NCBI RefSeq assembly: GCF_030362935.1
Contig: NZ_JAUCDY010000001.1
Span: 346,002-410,001, forward strand
From: Thiopseudomonas acetoxidans
GTDB lineage: Bacteria; Pseudomonadota; Gammaproteobacteria; Pseudomonadales; Pseudomonadaceae
Length of the DNA stretch: 64,000 nucleotides
Direction of reading: 5' to 3'
The position numbers were made by a program, and so were the translations under genes. Positions 43,191 to 52,757 of this stretch are shown piece after piece. How positions within the stretch are numbered: the first letter of the stretch is position 1; the number at the start of each line of letters is the position of its first letter. Under the pieces are notes generated by a model that was not told where the DNA came from, did not search any database, and was given only the letters and a program-made list of their open reading frames with translations.

Positions 43191-43480
43191 GTATGCCTCT
43201 ATATCGCCACACATCCCTAGCCGCTGTAGCTGTGCTGGTACTGTTTGTCGCCGTAATTTCAACGGCAGTGTTGGTGGCTTATGCGGCTAATGAAAGTCGC
43301 AATATGCTCAATGCCTTGTTTGTAGAAATGAGCAAGCGAGACAAGTTGCAAGCCGACTGGGGTCGACTGGTGTTGGAACACAGTACTTGGACTGCACATA
43401 ACCGCATTGAAAGTTTGGCGGTTGAGCACTTGAATATGATTATTCCTGAGCCTGGGGCAGTAAGGGTGGTGACGCCATGA
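43187..43480 (+). CDS. ftsL: Cell division protein FtsL
   Basis: 97 residues: a short cytoplasmic head, one membrane helix (AAVAVLVLFVAVISTAVLVAYA) and a periplasmic coiled coil (ESRNMLNALFVEMSKRDKLQ) ending in a Pro-rich tail. It forms the FtsQLB complex that triggers FtsWI. Overlaps both rsmH and ftsI by four bases. Confidence 0.93.
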   Translation: MSMPLYRHTSLAAVAVLVLFVAVISTAVLVAYAANESRNMLNALFVEMSKRDKLQADWGRLVLEHSTWTAHNRIESLAVEHLNMIIPEPGAVRVVTP

Positions 43481-45195
43481 CCAAGCTAAAAGGGTTCGGG
43501 TTCAAGCGCTATCATTTAATCCTGCTGGGCTTTGTTACCTTGGCGAGCATAGCGACGGCGCGTATTGTGCAGCTGCATATTTATCAGCATGAGTTTTTGT
43601 CTGAGCAGGGCGATGCGCGTAGTGTGCGCAACATACCGATTTCTGCCCATCGCGGCACTATTACAGACCGCAACGGTGAGCCGTTAGCGGTAAGTACGCC
43701 GGTAGTGACTCTATGGGCCAACCCCAAGGTACTGATTAATCAAAAATCGCGCTGGTCTGAGCTGGCTAAAGTGCTGGGCGAGAGTGAAAAAAGCCTTGCC
43801 GAGCGGATTGAAAAAAACGCTCAGCGTGAGTTTATGTACTTAGAGCGCTCTATGACACCTGAGCGCGGGCAAGCAGCGCAGGATTTACGTATTCCTGGCA
43901 TTCATGTGCGCGAAGACTTTCGTCGTTACTACCCTGCTGGTGAAGTAACGGCGCACTTGGTGGGCATTACGGATATTGATGAACAGGGCCGTGAAGGGTT
44001 AGAGCTAGCCTATAACGAGTGGTTGGCAGGAGTGCCGGGTAAGCGTCAGGTATTGAAAAATTTACGCGGTGATGTGATTCGCGATGTGCAGGTTTTACAA
44101 AATGCTAAGCCGGGTCAGTCCTTGGCGTTATCCATTGATTTGCGCTTGCAATATTTGGCCCATCGAGAGCTGCGTAACGCGCTGCAGGAATTTAAAGCTA
44201 AAGCCGGATCGCTGGTGATTGTGGACGTTAAAACCGGTGAAATATTAGCCTTGGTAAATCATCCTACCTATAACCCTAACAACCGCAGTACTTACAGCGC
44301 AGAAGCGATTCGTAACCGTGCGCTGGTGGATGTGTTTGAACCGGGTTCAACAGTAAAGCCTTTTACTATTGCCGCCGCATTAGGTACGGGACGCTGGCAA
44401 CCGCAGTCCACGGTGGATGTGGGTAATGGAGTGATGAAAGTAGGTCGCTACACAATTCGTGATGTATCGCGAGGCGGTGTGCTGGATCTGACGAACGTGC
44501 TGAAAAAATCCAGCAACGTGGGGGTCAGTAAAATTGCTTTGGATATAGGCGCTGAGCCTATTTATACCATGATGCAGCAGGTGGGCTTCAGCACGGATAC
44601 GGGGCTGGGTTTTCCGGGCGAAAGCCTAGGTTACTTCCCTGCTTACAGACGTTGGGGCTCGGCAGAAATTGCAGCCATGTCCTATGGCTATGGTTTTTCT
44701 ATTACCGCCGTGCAGCTAGCGCATGCTTATGCCATCTTGGGTAATAACGGTCAAAGCAGCCAGCTGACATTTTTACAGCAAGAAAAACAAGGTCCTTCGA
44801 TTCCCATTATCGAGCCTGACATTAGTCACACAGTGATGGAAATGTTGCGCTCCGTAGTGGAAGACGAAGGCGGCGGTGGCGTGCGCGCACGCGTACCTGG
44901 TTACCATGTGGCAGGAAAAAGCGGTACTGCCAAAAAACAAGCAGCCAGCGGTGGTTACACCAAGGATAGCTATCGTTCTTTATTTGCCGGCGTCGGTCCA
45001 GTGAGTGAGCCGCGCATAGCAGTGGCGGTTGTTATTGATGAGCCACGAGAAGGTGGTTTTTACGGTGGCGTTGTCGCTGCTCCAGTGTTTAGCCGCGTGA
45101 TGGCGGGCTCTTTACGCCTGCTCAATGTGCGCCCTGATAACCTTGCGCAGCAAGTTGTTAAGCAAGGTCAGGTTGTTCGTGGAGGGCGCAGCTAA
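43477..45195 (+). CDS. ftsI: Peptidoglycan transpeptidase FtsI (PBP3)
   Basis: 572 residues with an N-terminal membrane anchor (about 12-30), a non-catalytic pedestal beginning ISAHRGTITDRNGEPLA, and the transpeptidase domain with STVK (291-294), SSN (345-347) and KSGT (481-484). It cross-links septal peptidoglycan as partner of FtsW, whose gene lies at 50453. Full length. TAATG overlap with murE. Confidence 0.97.
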   Translation: MTKLKGFGFKRYHLILLGFVTLASIATARIVQLHIYQHEFLSEQGDARSVRNIPISAHRGTITDRNGEPLAVSTPVVTLWANPKVLINQKSRWSELAKVLGESEKSLAERIEKNAQREFMYLERSMTPERGQAAQDLRIPGIHVREDFRRYYPAGEVTAHLVGITDIDEQGREGLELAYNEWLAGVPGKRQVLKNLRGDVIRDVQVLQNAKPGQSLALSIDLRLQYLAHRELRNALQEFKAKAGSLVIVDVKTGEILALVNHPTYNPNNRSTYSAEAIRNRALVDVFEPGSTVKPFTIAAALGTGRWQPQSTVDVGNGVMKVGRYTIRDVSRGGVLDLTNVLKKSSNVGVSKIALDIGAEPIYTMMQQVGFSTDTGLGFPGESLGYFPAYRRWGSAEIAAMSYGYGFSITAVQLAHAYAILGNNGQSSQLTFLQQEKQGPSIPIIEPDISHTVMEMLRSVVEDEGGGGVRARVPGYHVAGKSGTAKKQAASGGYTKDSYRSLFAGVGPVSEPRIAVAVVIDEPREGGFYGGVVAAPVFSRVMAGSLRLLNVRPDNLAQQVVKQGQVVRGGRS

Positions 45196-46664
45196 TGCCA
45201 ATGCCCTTAAATCAATTATTACCACAAGCACCCAGCAGCGTGCTTATTCGTGAGCTGACCCTAGACAGCAGGCAGGTCAAGCCCGGGGACTTGTTTTTGG
45301 CCGTGCCGGGAGCGCAGGCTGATGGACGCTTGTATATCACCGATGCGATTGCCCGTGGTGCAGCAGCGGTGGCCTATGAAAGTGAAGGCGCACCGGATAT
45401 TCAAGACAGTGCTGCTATGTTGCTGCCCGTTAAAGATTTACAAGGACAGCTATCGGCCATAGCCGGACGTTTTTACGGTGAGCCTAGCCGAGCTTTGACC
45501 ATGGTTGGAGTGACGGGCACTAACGGCAAAACCACAGTGAGTCAGTTGCTGGCGCAAGCACTAGAGGCGCTGGGCGAAAAATGTGCGGTGATTGGCACGT
45601 TAGGCAATGGTTTTTTAGGCGCATTAAAAGCAGGTGTACACACCACGCCCGATCCTATTCAGCTGCAAGCTGCCTTGGCTGATATCCAGCTTGCCGGCGC
45701 CGGCGCTGTGGCTATGGAGGTATCTTCCCATGGTTTGCAGCAACAACGTTTAGCGGCTGTGGATATGGATGTGGCGGTGCTGACCAATTTAACCCGCGAC
45801 CACCTTGATTATCACGGCAGCATGCGAGCCTATGCACAGGCTAAAGCACAGTTGTTTGCATGGCCTAACTTGCGCGCCCGCGTCCTTAATTTAGATGATG
45901 CGTTTGGTGCAGAGCTGGCGCAGCAATATGCCAAGCAAGGGCTGACAACCTACAGTATTGAGAACACTGACGCGCATGTGCATTGCAGCCAATTTACGTT
46001 TGGCATGGATGGCATTCAAGCCTATGTGGTGACCACTCAGGGTGAGGCTTGGTTACGCAGTTCATTGCTGGGCCGTTTTAACCTAAGCAATTTATTGGCG
46101 GTGGTGGCTACGCTGTCCTCCATGGGATATGCCATGGGTGAAATTTTATCGGTGATGCCTAAGTTGCGCGCCCCAGCAGGTCGTATGCAGGCGTTAGCCC
46201 ATGAAGGTCAACCGCTAGTTGTCGTGGATTATGCGCATACCCCTGATGCATTACAGCAAGTGCTACTCGCCATTCGTCCGCACGTGGCGCAAGGCGGACG
46301 CTTGTGGGTGGTGTTTGGTTGTGGCGGTGATCGTGATAAAGGCAAGCGACCCTTAATGGCGCAGGTAGCGCAGACTCACGCCGATGTGCTGGTGGTGACG
46401 GATGATAATCCACGTACTGAAGCAGCAGCGGTAATTCGCCAAGAGATTTTAGCAGGGTTAACTGCCGAAATTGCAGTCAGCGAAATAGCTGAGCGTGCCC
46501 AAGCGATCGCTTATGCCATCGGCGAAGCTCAGCCGGGGGATGTGGTAGTCATTGCCGGCAAAGGCCATGAGGATTATCAAGAAATTAACGGCGTGCGTAC
46601 GCACTTCTCCGATCTAGAACAGGCGCAGCACGCGTTACAAGCCAAGGAGGTGACCGATGTTTAA
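45195..46664 (+). CDS. murE: UDP-MurNAc-L-Ala-D-Glu:meso-diaminopimelate ligase
   Basis: 489 residues with the three Mur ligase domains: N-terminal UDP binding, central ATPase with GTNGKTTV, and C-terminal domain with DNPR, the motif that selects meso-diaminopimelate rather than lysine. The carbamylated-Lys region and MEVSSHGL are present. Adds the third residue of the stem peptide in the cytoplasm. Overlaps murF by eight bases. Confidence 0.97.
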   Translation: MPMPLNQLLPQAPSSVLIRELTLDSRQVKPGDLFLAVPGAQADGRLYITDAIARGAAAVAYESEGAPDIQDSAAMLLPVKDLQGQLSAIAGRFYGEPSRALTMVGVTGTNGKTTVSQLLAQALEALGEKCAVIGTLGNGFLGALKAGVHTTPDPIQLQAALADIQLAGAGAVAMEVSSHGLQQQRLAAVDMDVAVLTNLTRDHLDYHGSMRAYAQAKAQLFAWPNLRARVLNLDDAFGAELAQQYAKQGLTTYSIENTDAHVHCSQFTFGMDGIQAYVVTTQGEAWLRSSLLGRFNLSNLLAVVATLSSMGYAMGEILSVMPKLRAPAGRMQALAHEGQPLVVVDYAHTPDALQQVLLAIRPHVAQGGRLWVVFGCGGDRDKGKRPLMAQVAQTHADVLVVTDDNPRTEAAAVIRQEILAGLTAEIAVSEIAERAQAIAYAIGEAQPGDVVVIAGKGHEDYQEINGVRTHFSDLEQAQHALQAKEVTDV

Positions 46665-48033
46665 GCCGTGGTCACTGACTGAATTACAAGCCCCTTTGGC
46701 TGCCGACTTGCTGGGCGCAGATGTTCAGGTTCAGCGCGTGCACACCGATAGCCGAACCTTGCAGACCGGTGATTTATTTGTCGCACTGCAAGGTGAGAAT
46801 TTTGATGGTCACGAGTATTTAGCCGCTGCTGAGCAGGCAGGTGCTGTTGCGGCAGTGGTTGACACCTGGCAAGAAGATAGTGATTTATCCCAGCTAATAG
46901 TCGCCGATACGCGCTTGGCTTTGGGGCAGCTTGGCGCACTTAATCGCCAAGCCTTTAAGGGCAAGCTGGTTGCGCTGACAGGATCCAGCGGTAAAACCAC
47001 AGTTAAAGAAATGCTCGCCAGTATCGGTCGTGTCGCTGTGGGTGAAGCGGCTGTATTAGCGACGCGCGGCAATTTAAACAATGACTTAGGCGTGCCTATG
47101 ACCTTGCTGGAATTAGCACCGCAACATCAGTGGGCAGTGATTGAGCTGGGTGCATCACGCTTGGGCGAGATTGCTTATACCCGCGCATTGGCTCAGCCAC
47201 AGGTAGTGCTCATCAATAACGCTGGCATGGCGCATGCCGGTGAGTTCGGCGGGCCTGAGCAAATTGTTAAGGCTAAAGGTGAAATCCTAGACGGTTTGGA
47301 TGCCAGTGCAACAGCCATTTTAAACAAAGATGATGCCGCCTTTACGCAGTGGGCCGCGCGCAGTAGTGCGGATCATGTGCTGAGCTTTGCTAAAGAAGAC
47401 AGTCAGGCCGATGTGTACGCCAAAGATTTAACCAAGCATGTCAGCGGTTGCTATGGCTTTGTGCTCTGCACACCTGCGGGTGATATAGAGGTGCAGTTAA
47501 CTGTGCCCGGTGAGCATAACGTCAGTAACGCTTTGGCAGCTGCTGCCACAGCAATTGCGCTGGATTGTGATTTGCCAACAATTGCCCAAGGTTTGCAGCA
47601 GATGCAGCCGGTAGCTGGACGTTGCATGGTGCATGCGTTGAGTGATGGCTGCTATGTCATTGATGATAGTTATAACGCCAATCCTGCTTCTATGCGTGCC
47701 GCAATGGACGTGCTGGCAGAAATGCCGGGTGAGCGCATTTTATTGTTAGGTGATATGGGTGAGTTGGGCGAGTGGGCTGAACAAGAGCATCGACAGCTGG
47801 GTGTGTATGCCCAGGGTAAAGCGGATGCGCTTTATGGTGTAGGTCAGCACGTTCAACAAGCCGTGAACGCTTTTAAAGGCGAAGCAAAACATTTTTCCAG
47901 CCAGCAGGAGTTGTTGGCTTTCCTATCAGCTAAAACGCCGGCTTTGGCTAGCTATTTAGTTAAGGGCTCTCGCAGTGCTGCCATGGAAAACGTGGTTGCT
48001 GCGCTAATAAATAAAAAAGAAGGTGGGTACTGA
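46657..48033 (+). CDS. murF: UDP-MurNAc-tripeptide:D-Ala-D-Ala ligase MurF
   Basis: 458 residues. GSSGKTTVKEM is the ATP loop, followed by NLNNDLGVPMTLL, ELGASRLGEI, and DDSYNANPASMRAAMDVL in the third domain. It joins D-Ala-D-Ala to the tripeptide precursor. One-base TGATG-type overlap with mraY. Confidence 0.96.
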   Translation: MFKPWSLTELQAPLAADLLGADVQVQRVHTDSRTLQTGDLFVALQGENFDGHEYLAAAEQAGAVAAVVDTWQEDSDLSQLIVADTRLALGQLGALNRQAFKGKLVALTGSSGKTTVKEMLASIGRVAVGEAAVLATRGNLNNDLGVPMTLLELAPQHQWAVIELGASRLGEIAYTRALAQPQVVLINNAGMAHAGEFGGPEQIVKAKGEILDGLDASATAILNKDDAAFTQWAARSSADHVLSFAKEDSQADVYAKDLTKHVSGCYGFVLCTPAGDIEVQLTVPGEHNVSNALAAAATAIALDCDLPTIAQGLQQMQPVAGRCMVHALSDGCYVIDDSYNANPASMRAAMDVLAEMPGERILLLGDMGELGEWAEQEHRQLGVYAQGKADALYGVGQHVQQAVNAFKGEAKHFSSQQELLAFLSAKTPALASYLVKGSRSAAMENVVAALINKKEGGY

Positions 48034-49115
48034 TGTTGTTACTCATTGCTGAATATTTACAGCAATACCATAAAGGCTTTGCGGTGTTCCAGTACCTGAC
48101 TTTGCGCGGGATTCTGGGCATTTTAACCGCACTGGTGATGTCACTGTGGCTGGGGCCTTGGATGATTCGCACGCTGCGTAGTTTGCAGATCGGTCAGTCG
48201 GTACGTACCGATGGTCCGCAGAGTCATTTGTCCAAGTCGGGTACGCCCACCATGGGGGGCGCACTGATTTTGGCCTGTATTGCTATCAGTACTTTGTTGT
48301 GGGGCGATTTGGGCAACCACTATGTGTGGATAGTTTTGGTGACCACCTTGCTCTTTGGCGCGATTGGTTGGGTAGATGATTACCGTAAAGTGATCGAAAA
48401 AGACTCGCGTGGCTTACCCGGAAAGTGGAAGTACTTTTGGCAGTCGGTATTTGGTTTGGGCGCGGCCATTATGCTTTATAGCTTAGCTGAGTTACCGGCG
48501 GAGACGGCGTTGATTTTCCCGTTTTTAAAGGACGTGAGCCTACAGCTCGGGATTGGTTTTGTCGTACTGACTTATTTTGTGATTGTCGGCTCCAGTAATG
48601 CGGTCAACCTAACCGATGGCTTAGATGGGTTGGCGATTTTACCTACGGTGTTAGTGGGCGGTGCGTTGGGCGTCTTTGCCTATTTGTCTGGTCACGTAAC
48701 CTTTGCTAATTATTTGTTTATTCCCTATATCCCGGGCGTGGGTGAGTTGATTGTCTTCTGCGGTGCTTTAGTGGGCGCAGGATTGGGTTTTTTATGGTTT
48801 AACACCTATCCCGCGCAGGTGTTTATGGGCGATGTAGGTGCGCTGGCGCTAGGCGCGGCTTTGGGTTTAGTGGCAGTGATGGTGCGTCAAGAAATCGTGC
48901 TGTTCATTATGGGCGGCGTGTTTGTCGTGGAAACCCTGTCGGTGGTGATCCAAGTGGCTTCGTTTAAGTTGCGCGGTAAACGTGTGTTTCGCATGGCGCC
49001 TATTCATCACCATTTTGAGTTACAGGGCTGGCCCGAGCCGCGCGTGATTGTGCGCTTTTGGATTGTCACCGTGGTGCTGGTGTTGATTGGTTTAGCCACC
49101 TTGAAACTGAGGTAA
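48033..49115 (+). CDS. mraY: Phospho-MurNAc-pentapeptide transferase MraY
   Basis: 360 residues, ten membrane helices. Catalytic landmarks are the SKSGTPTMGG loop, WVDDYRK, SSNAVNLTDGLDGLA and MAPIHHHFE. It moves phospho-MurNAc-pentapeptide to undecaprenyl phosphate, giving lipid I at the inner membrane. Ten bases separate it from murD. Confidence 0.97.
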   Translation: MLLLIAEYLQQYHKGFAVFQYLTLRGILGILTALVMSLWLGPWMIRTLRSLQIGQSVRTDGPQSHLSKSGTPTMGGALILACIAISTLLWGDLGNHYVWIVLVTTLLFGAIGWVDDYRKVIEKDSRGLPGKWKYFWQSVFGLGAAIMLYSLAELPAETALIFPFLKDVSLQLGIGFVVLTYFVIVGSSNAVNLTDGLDGLAILPTVLVGGALGVFAYLSGHVTFANYLFIPYIPGVGELIVFCGALVGAGLGFLWFNTYPAQVFMGDVGALALGAALGLVAVMVRQEIVLFIMGGVFVVETLSVVIQVASFKLRGKRVFRMAPIHHHFELQGWPEPRVIVRFWIVTVVLVLIGLATLKLR

Positions 49116-49124
49116 GACATAAAA

Positions 49125-50456
49125 ATGAATAAGCAGCTACAGGTCGTCGTCGGCCTTGGGAAAACAGGAGTGTCTCTGGTGCGTTTTTTAACGCGTCAGG
49201 GCTTGCCTGTGGCTGCTGTAGATACCCGCGAACAGCCGCCAGAGTTGGCTGTGTTGCAAGCTGAGTTCCCACAGGTAGAGCTGCACTGCGGCTCACTGGC
49301 AACTCCTTTATTGGCACAGGCACAGACACTCTACGTCAGTCCGGGTTTGGCTTTGGCGCAACCTGAACTTCAGGCTGCACTGGCGCAAGGCGCTCAGTTA
49401 TCCGGTGATGTGGATCTGTTCTTACAGCACGTGCAAGCGCCAGTGATTGCCATTACTGGTTCGAACGCCAAAAGCACGGTGACAACTCTAGTGGGTGAGA
49501 TGGCGCAGGCAGCTGGAGTGCGCGTTGCGATGGGCGGCAATATTGGCACGCCCATACTGGATTTGCTCAGTAATGACATTGAGCTCTATGTGCTGGAGCT
49601 GTCCAGTTTTCAGTTAGAAACCATTAGCCATTTACAGGCTGATGTGGCGGTATGCTTGAACATCAGCGCGGATCATCTGGATCGCTACCGTGATTTGGCT
49701 CATTACACCGAGGTGAAGTTGCAGGTGTATGCGCAGGCAAAAAAGGCAGTGATCAACCGTGATGATACAGCCGCGCAGCCGTTGCAGTTGCCCGAGTCGA
49801 CGCTGAGTTTTGGTCTGACTGAAGCAGCGACAGGGCAGTTTGGTTTGCGCCGTTTGAACAATGAGCTGTATTTGGCTCAGGGTGATACACAGTTACTGGC
49901 GGTATCCGAGTTAAAAATACGTGGCACGCATAATTACAGCAATGCATTGGCGGCACTGGCTATTGGTCAAGCGGCTGGCTTGCCGATGGCGGCAATGCTG
50001 CAAGCACTGCGTGCCTTCCCAGGCTTGGCGCACCGCTGTCAGTGGGTGGCGCAAACGCAGGGGGTACAGTGGTATAACGACTCTAAAGCCACCAACATTG
50101 GCGCGACCTTAGCAGCCATCGAAGGGCTGGCCCAGCCAGAGCACAAGCTAGTCTTGATTGCCGGTGGTGATGGCAAGGGTGCGGATTTTAGTGAGTTGGC
50201 AGCAGCGGTTGGGGCGCATTGCCGTGCCGTCATTGTGCTGGGGCAAGATGCGCAACGGATTGCACGCGCATTAAGTGCTACCGGCGTACAGATCGAGCCT
50301 GTTAGCAGCATTGAACAGGCAGTAGCGCAGGCTGCTAAAGTCGCACAAGCCGGCGATAGCGTTTTGCTTGCGCCCGCCTGTGCCAGCTGGGACATGTTTG
50401 AAAATTTCGAACAGCGCGGTGACATGTTCGTACAGGCAGTGGAGGCATTAGCATGA
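49125..50456 (+). CDS. murD: UDP-MurNAc-L-Ala:D-Glu ligase MurD
   Basis: 443 residues with GLGKTGVSLVRFL (UDP-binding head), ITGSNAKSTVTTLV (ATP loop; Ala replaces the usual Gly of GTNGKST, as often in Pseudomonas), MGGNIGTP, HLDRYRD and NDSKATN. It adds D-glutamate to UDP-MurNAc-L-Ala. Its stop overlaps the ftsW start by four bases. Confidence 0.96.
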   Translation: MNKQLQVVVGLGKTGVSLVRFLTRQGLPVAAVDTREQPPELAVLQAEFPQVELHCGSLATPLLAQAQTLYVSPGLALAQPELQAALAQGAQLSGDVDLFLQHVQAPVIAITGSNAKSTVTTLVGEMAQAAGVRVAMGGNIGTPILDLLSNDIELYVLELSSFQLETISHLQADVAVCLNISADHLDRYRDLAHYTEVKLQVYAQAKKAVINRDDTAAQPLQLPESTLSFGLTEAATGQFGLRRLNNELYLAQGDTQLLAVSELKIRGTHNYSNALAALAIGQAAGLPMAAMLQALRAFPGLAHRCQWVAQTQGVQWYNDSKATNIGATLAAIEGLAQPEHKLVLIAGGDGKGADFSELAAAVGAHCRAVIVLGQDAQRIARALSATGVQIEPVSSIEQAVAQAAKVAQAGDSVLLAPACASWDMFENFEQRGDMFVQAVEALA

Positions 50457-51697
50457 AAGAGTTGCTGAGCATACTGCTACAACGAATCCCCAAGTCACCT
50501 TGGCTCAACCAGTACAGACGTGTGGACCTTGATTACTGGTTGCTAGGGAGCTGCTTGGCCTTGCTTGGTTTAGGGCTGGTGATGAATGCATCCGCGTCCT
50601 CTGCCGTGGCGATGGAGCACCATAAGGATTTGTATTACTACTTCTCACGTCACTTGGCTTTCGTGGTGATTGGCTTGCTGGCCGGAGCGGTGGTTTTACT
50701 GCTACCCATAAAGTTTTGGTTGAAAATGAGCTGGCCGCTCATGTTGCTAGGTTTTGTGTTATTGGTTTTAGTTTTTGTGCCTGGTATCGGTCATGAAGTA
50801 AATGGTTCCAAGCGATGGCTTAATTTGGGCTTTATCAAGCTGCAGTCATCTGAGTTGGCCAAACTCTTTATCGTGTTTTTTATCGCTGGATATTTAGTAC
50901 GTCATAAAAAAGAACTGCAGGAAAAGCTGCTGGCATTTCTGAAGCCGCTGCTATTTTTACTGCTGTTTGGCGTCCTGCTTTATAAAGAGCCGGATTTTGG
51001 CGCAACGACCGTGATGGCGAGCAGCATTGTGCTGATGATTTTTCTGGCTAATGCGAGCTTAAGGGTGGCGATACCGCTACTGCTTATTGTGGTGGGTCTC
51101 GGTGGTTGGTATGTAACGGCTGAAAATTACCGTTTAGCGCGCATTACGAGCATTGCCGATCCTTGGCAGGATCAGTTCGGCACAGGTTATCAGTTGACCC
51201 AAGCACTTATTGCCTTTGGTCGTGGCGAGTGGTTTGGCACCGGGCTGGGTAACAGCATTCAAAAGCAGTTTTATTTACCTGAAGCGCATACCGACTTTGT
51301 TTTTGCCGTCATGGCTGAGGAGTTGGGAATTTTTGGCTCGTTGCTGACCTTAGCTGTGTTTGTGTTTATTTGCGTGCGTGCGCTGCAAATAGGACGCAGA
51401 GCAGAAGGCGTCAAGCATTACTTTGCCGCCTACAGTGCTTACGGTATCGCGATGATTTGGGGTGCGCAAAGTTTTATCAATATTGGTGTCAATCTGGGTT
51501 TGTTACCCACCAAGGGCCTCACTTTGCCTTTTGTAAGCTATGGCGGTAGCTCGTTGGTGGTGTGCTGTGTAGAGCTAGCGATTTTGTTACGTATCGAATG
51601 GGAAATAAGACAAAGCCTTATCCGTCAGCAAGGTGGAGCCATTATGTCAGTGCGTGAGCTGACCTCTTTAGCTAAAGGAGTGGGTTATGCGCGCTAA
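50453..51697 (+). CDS. ftsW: Septal peptidoglycan polymerase FtsW
   Basis: 414 residues, SEDS family with about ten membrane helices. The conserved GSKRWLNLGFIKLQSSELAKL loop (spanning about 121-141), KEPDFGATTV, PEAHTDFVFAVMAEELG and the late PFVSYGGSSL stretch are present. Polymerises lipid II at the septum together with FtsI. Overlaps murG by 11 bases. Confidence 0.97.
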   Translation: MKELLSILLQRIPKSPWLNQYRRVDLDYWLLGSCLALLGLGLVMNASASSAVAMEHHKDLYYYFSRHLAFVVIGLLAGAVVLLLPIKFWLKMSWPLMLLGFVLLVLVFVPGIGHEVNGSKRWLNLGFIKLQSSELAKLFIVFFIAGYLVRHKKELQEKLLAFLKPLLFLLLFGVLLYKEPDFGATTVMASSIVLMIFLANASLRVAIPLLLIVVGLGGWYVTAENYRLARITSIADPWQDQFGTGYQLTQALIAFGRGEWFGTGLGNSIQKQFYLPEAHTDFVFAVMAEELGIFGSLLTLAVFVFICVRALQIGRRAEGVKHYFAAYSAYGIAMIWGAQSFINIGVNLGLLPTKGLTLPFVSYGGSSLVVCCVELAILLRIEWEIRQSLIRQQGGAIMSVRELTSLAKGVGYAR

Positions 51698-52757
51698 TAT
51701 TTTGATTATGGCCGCTGGGACGGGTGGACATGTATTCCCTGCATTAGCCTGTGCACAGGAGTTTGTAGCGCGTGGATATCAGGTGCACTGGCTTGGTGCT
51801 GGTCGTGGTATTGAATGTCGTGTTGTCCCTGAGGCTGGCTTTGCTTTGCACAATGTGTCTGCAACAGGCTTGCGTGGTAAAGGATTGGTTAAATTAATTA
51901 AAGCGCCATTTCAGTTATTGCGCGCTTTATGGCAATCCTACCGACTGATTAAACAACTTAAGCCGGTTTGTGTATTGGGCATGGGTGGCTATGTCACGGG
52001 TCCGGGTGGATTGGCTGCGCGCCTTTGTGGCGTGCCGTTGATTATTCATGAACAAAATGCGGTTGCCGGTACTGCCAATCGCAGCCTTGCCAAATGGGCG
52101 GCGCGCATCTGCCAAGCGTTTCCAGATACCTTCCCGGCACAGAAGAACGTCTTAACCACGGGCAATCCAGTGCGCAGCGCTGTACTACAGGCCGCTAGTG
52201 ACAAAAACGCCATCAGCCAACCTGCTCGGTTATTAGTGTTAGGCGGCAGTTTGGGCGCTGAAGCGCTTAATCAATTAGTACCGCAAGCCATAGCTTTATT
52301 GCCTCAGGAAATACGTCCAGAGATTTGGCATCAAGCGGGTGAGGGGCATGCACAGCGTACCCAAGAACGTTATCAGTCAGTGGCTCTGGACGCCCAGGTA
52401 GTACCTTTTATTGATGATGTAGCTCAAGCCTATGCTTGGGCTGATCTGGTGGTGTGCCGTGCGGGTGCTTTAACGGTAAGCGAGTTAGCTGTGATGGGGC
52501 GAGCCGCATTCTTGCTGCCATTGCCGCACGCCATAGATGACCACCAAACGAAAAACGCAGAATTTTTAGCGCAGCACCAAGCCGCCGTTGTTTTGCCACA
52601 GCGCACAACCACAGCACAAGACTTGGCTGCACAACTAACCGAGGTTTTTATGCATAGCCATAAGCTCATAGAGATGGCGCAGCAGGCGCGCAACGTTGCC
52701 CAGCCTAACGCAACACAGCAGGTCGTGAATGCCTGTTTGGAGGTGGTTCATGGTTGA
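51687..52757 (+). CDS. murG: UDP-GlcNAc:lipid I N-acetylglucosaminyltransferase MurG
   Basis: 356 residues of GT-B fold: GGTGGHVFPALA in the N-domain loop, GMGGYVTGPGG, HEQNAVAGTANR, and the C-domain GGSLGAEALN and CRAGALTVSELA for UDP-GlcNAc. Makes lipid II on the inner face of the membrane. Overlaps murC by eight bases. Confidence 0.97.
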   Translation: MRANILIMAAGTGGHVFPALACAQEFVARGYQVHWLGAGRGIECRVVPEAGFALHNVSATGLRGKGLVKLIKAPFQLLRALWQSYRLIKQLKPVCVLGMGGYVTGPGGLAARLCGVPLIIHEQNAVAGTANRSLAKWAARICQAFPDTFPAQKNVLTTGNPVRSAVLQAASDKNAISQPARLLVLGGSLGAEALNQLVPQAIALLPQEIRPEIWHQAGEGHAQRTQERYQSVALDAQVVPFIDDVAQAYAWADLVVCRAGALTVSELAVMGRAAFLLPLPHAIDDHQTKNAEFLAQHQAAVVLPQRTTTAQDLAAQLTEVFMHSHKLIEMAQQARNVAQPNATQQVVNACLEVVHG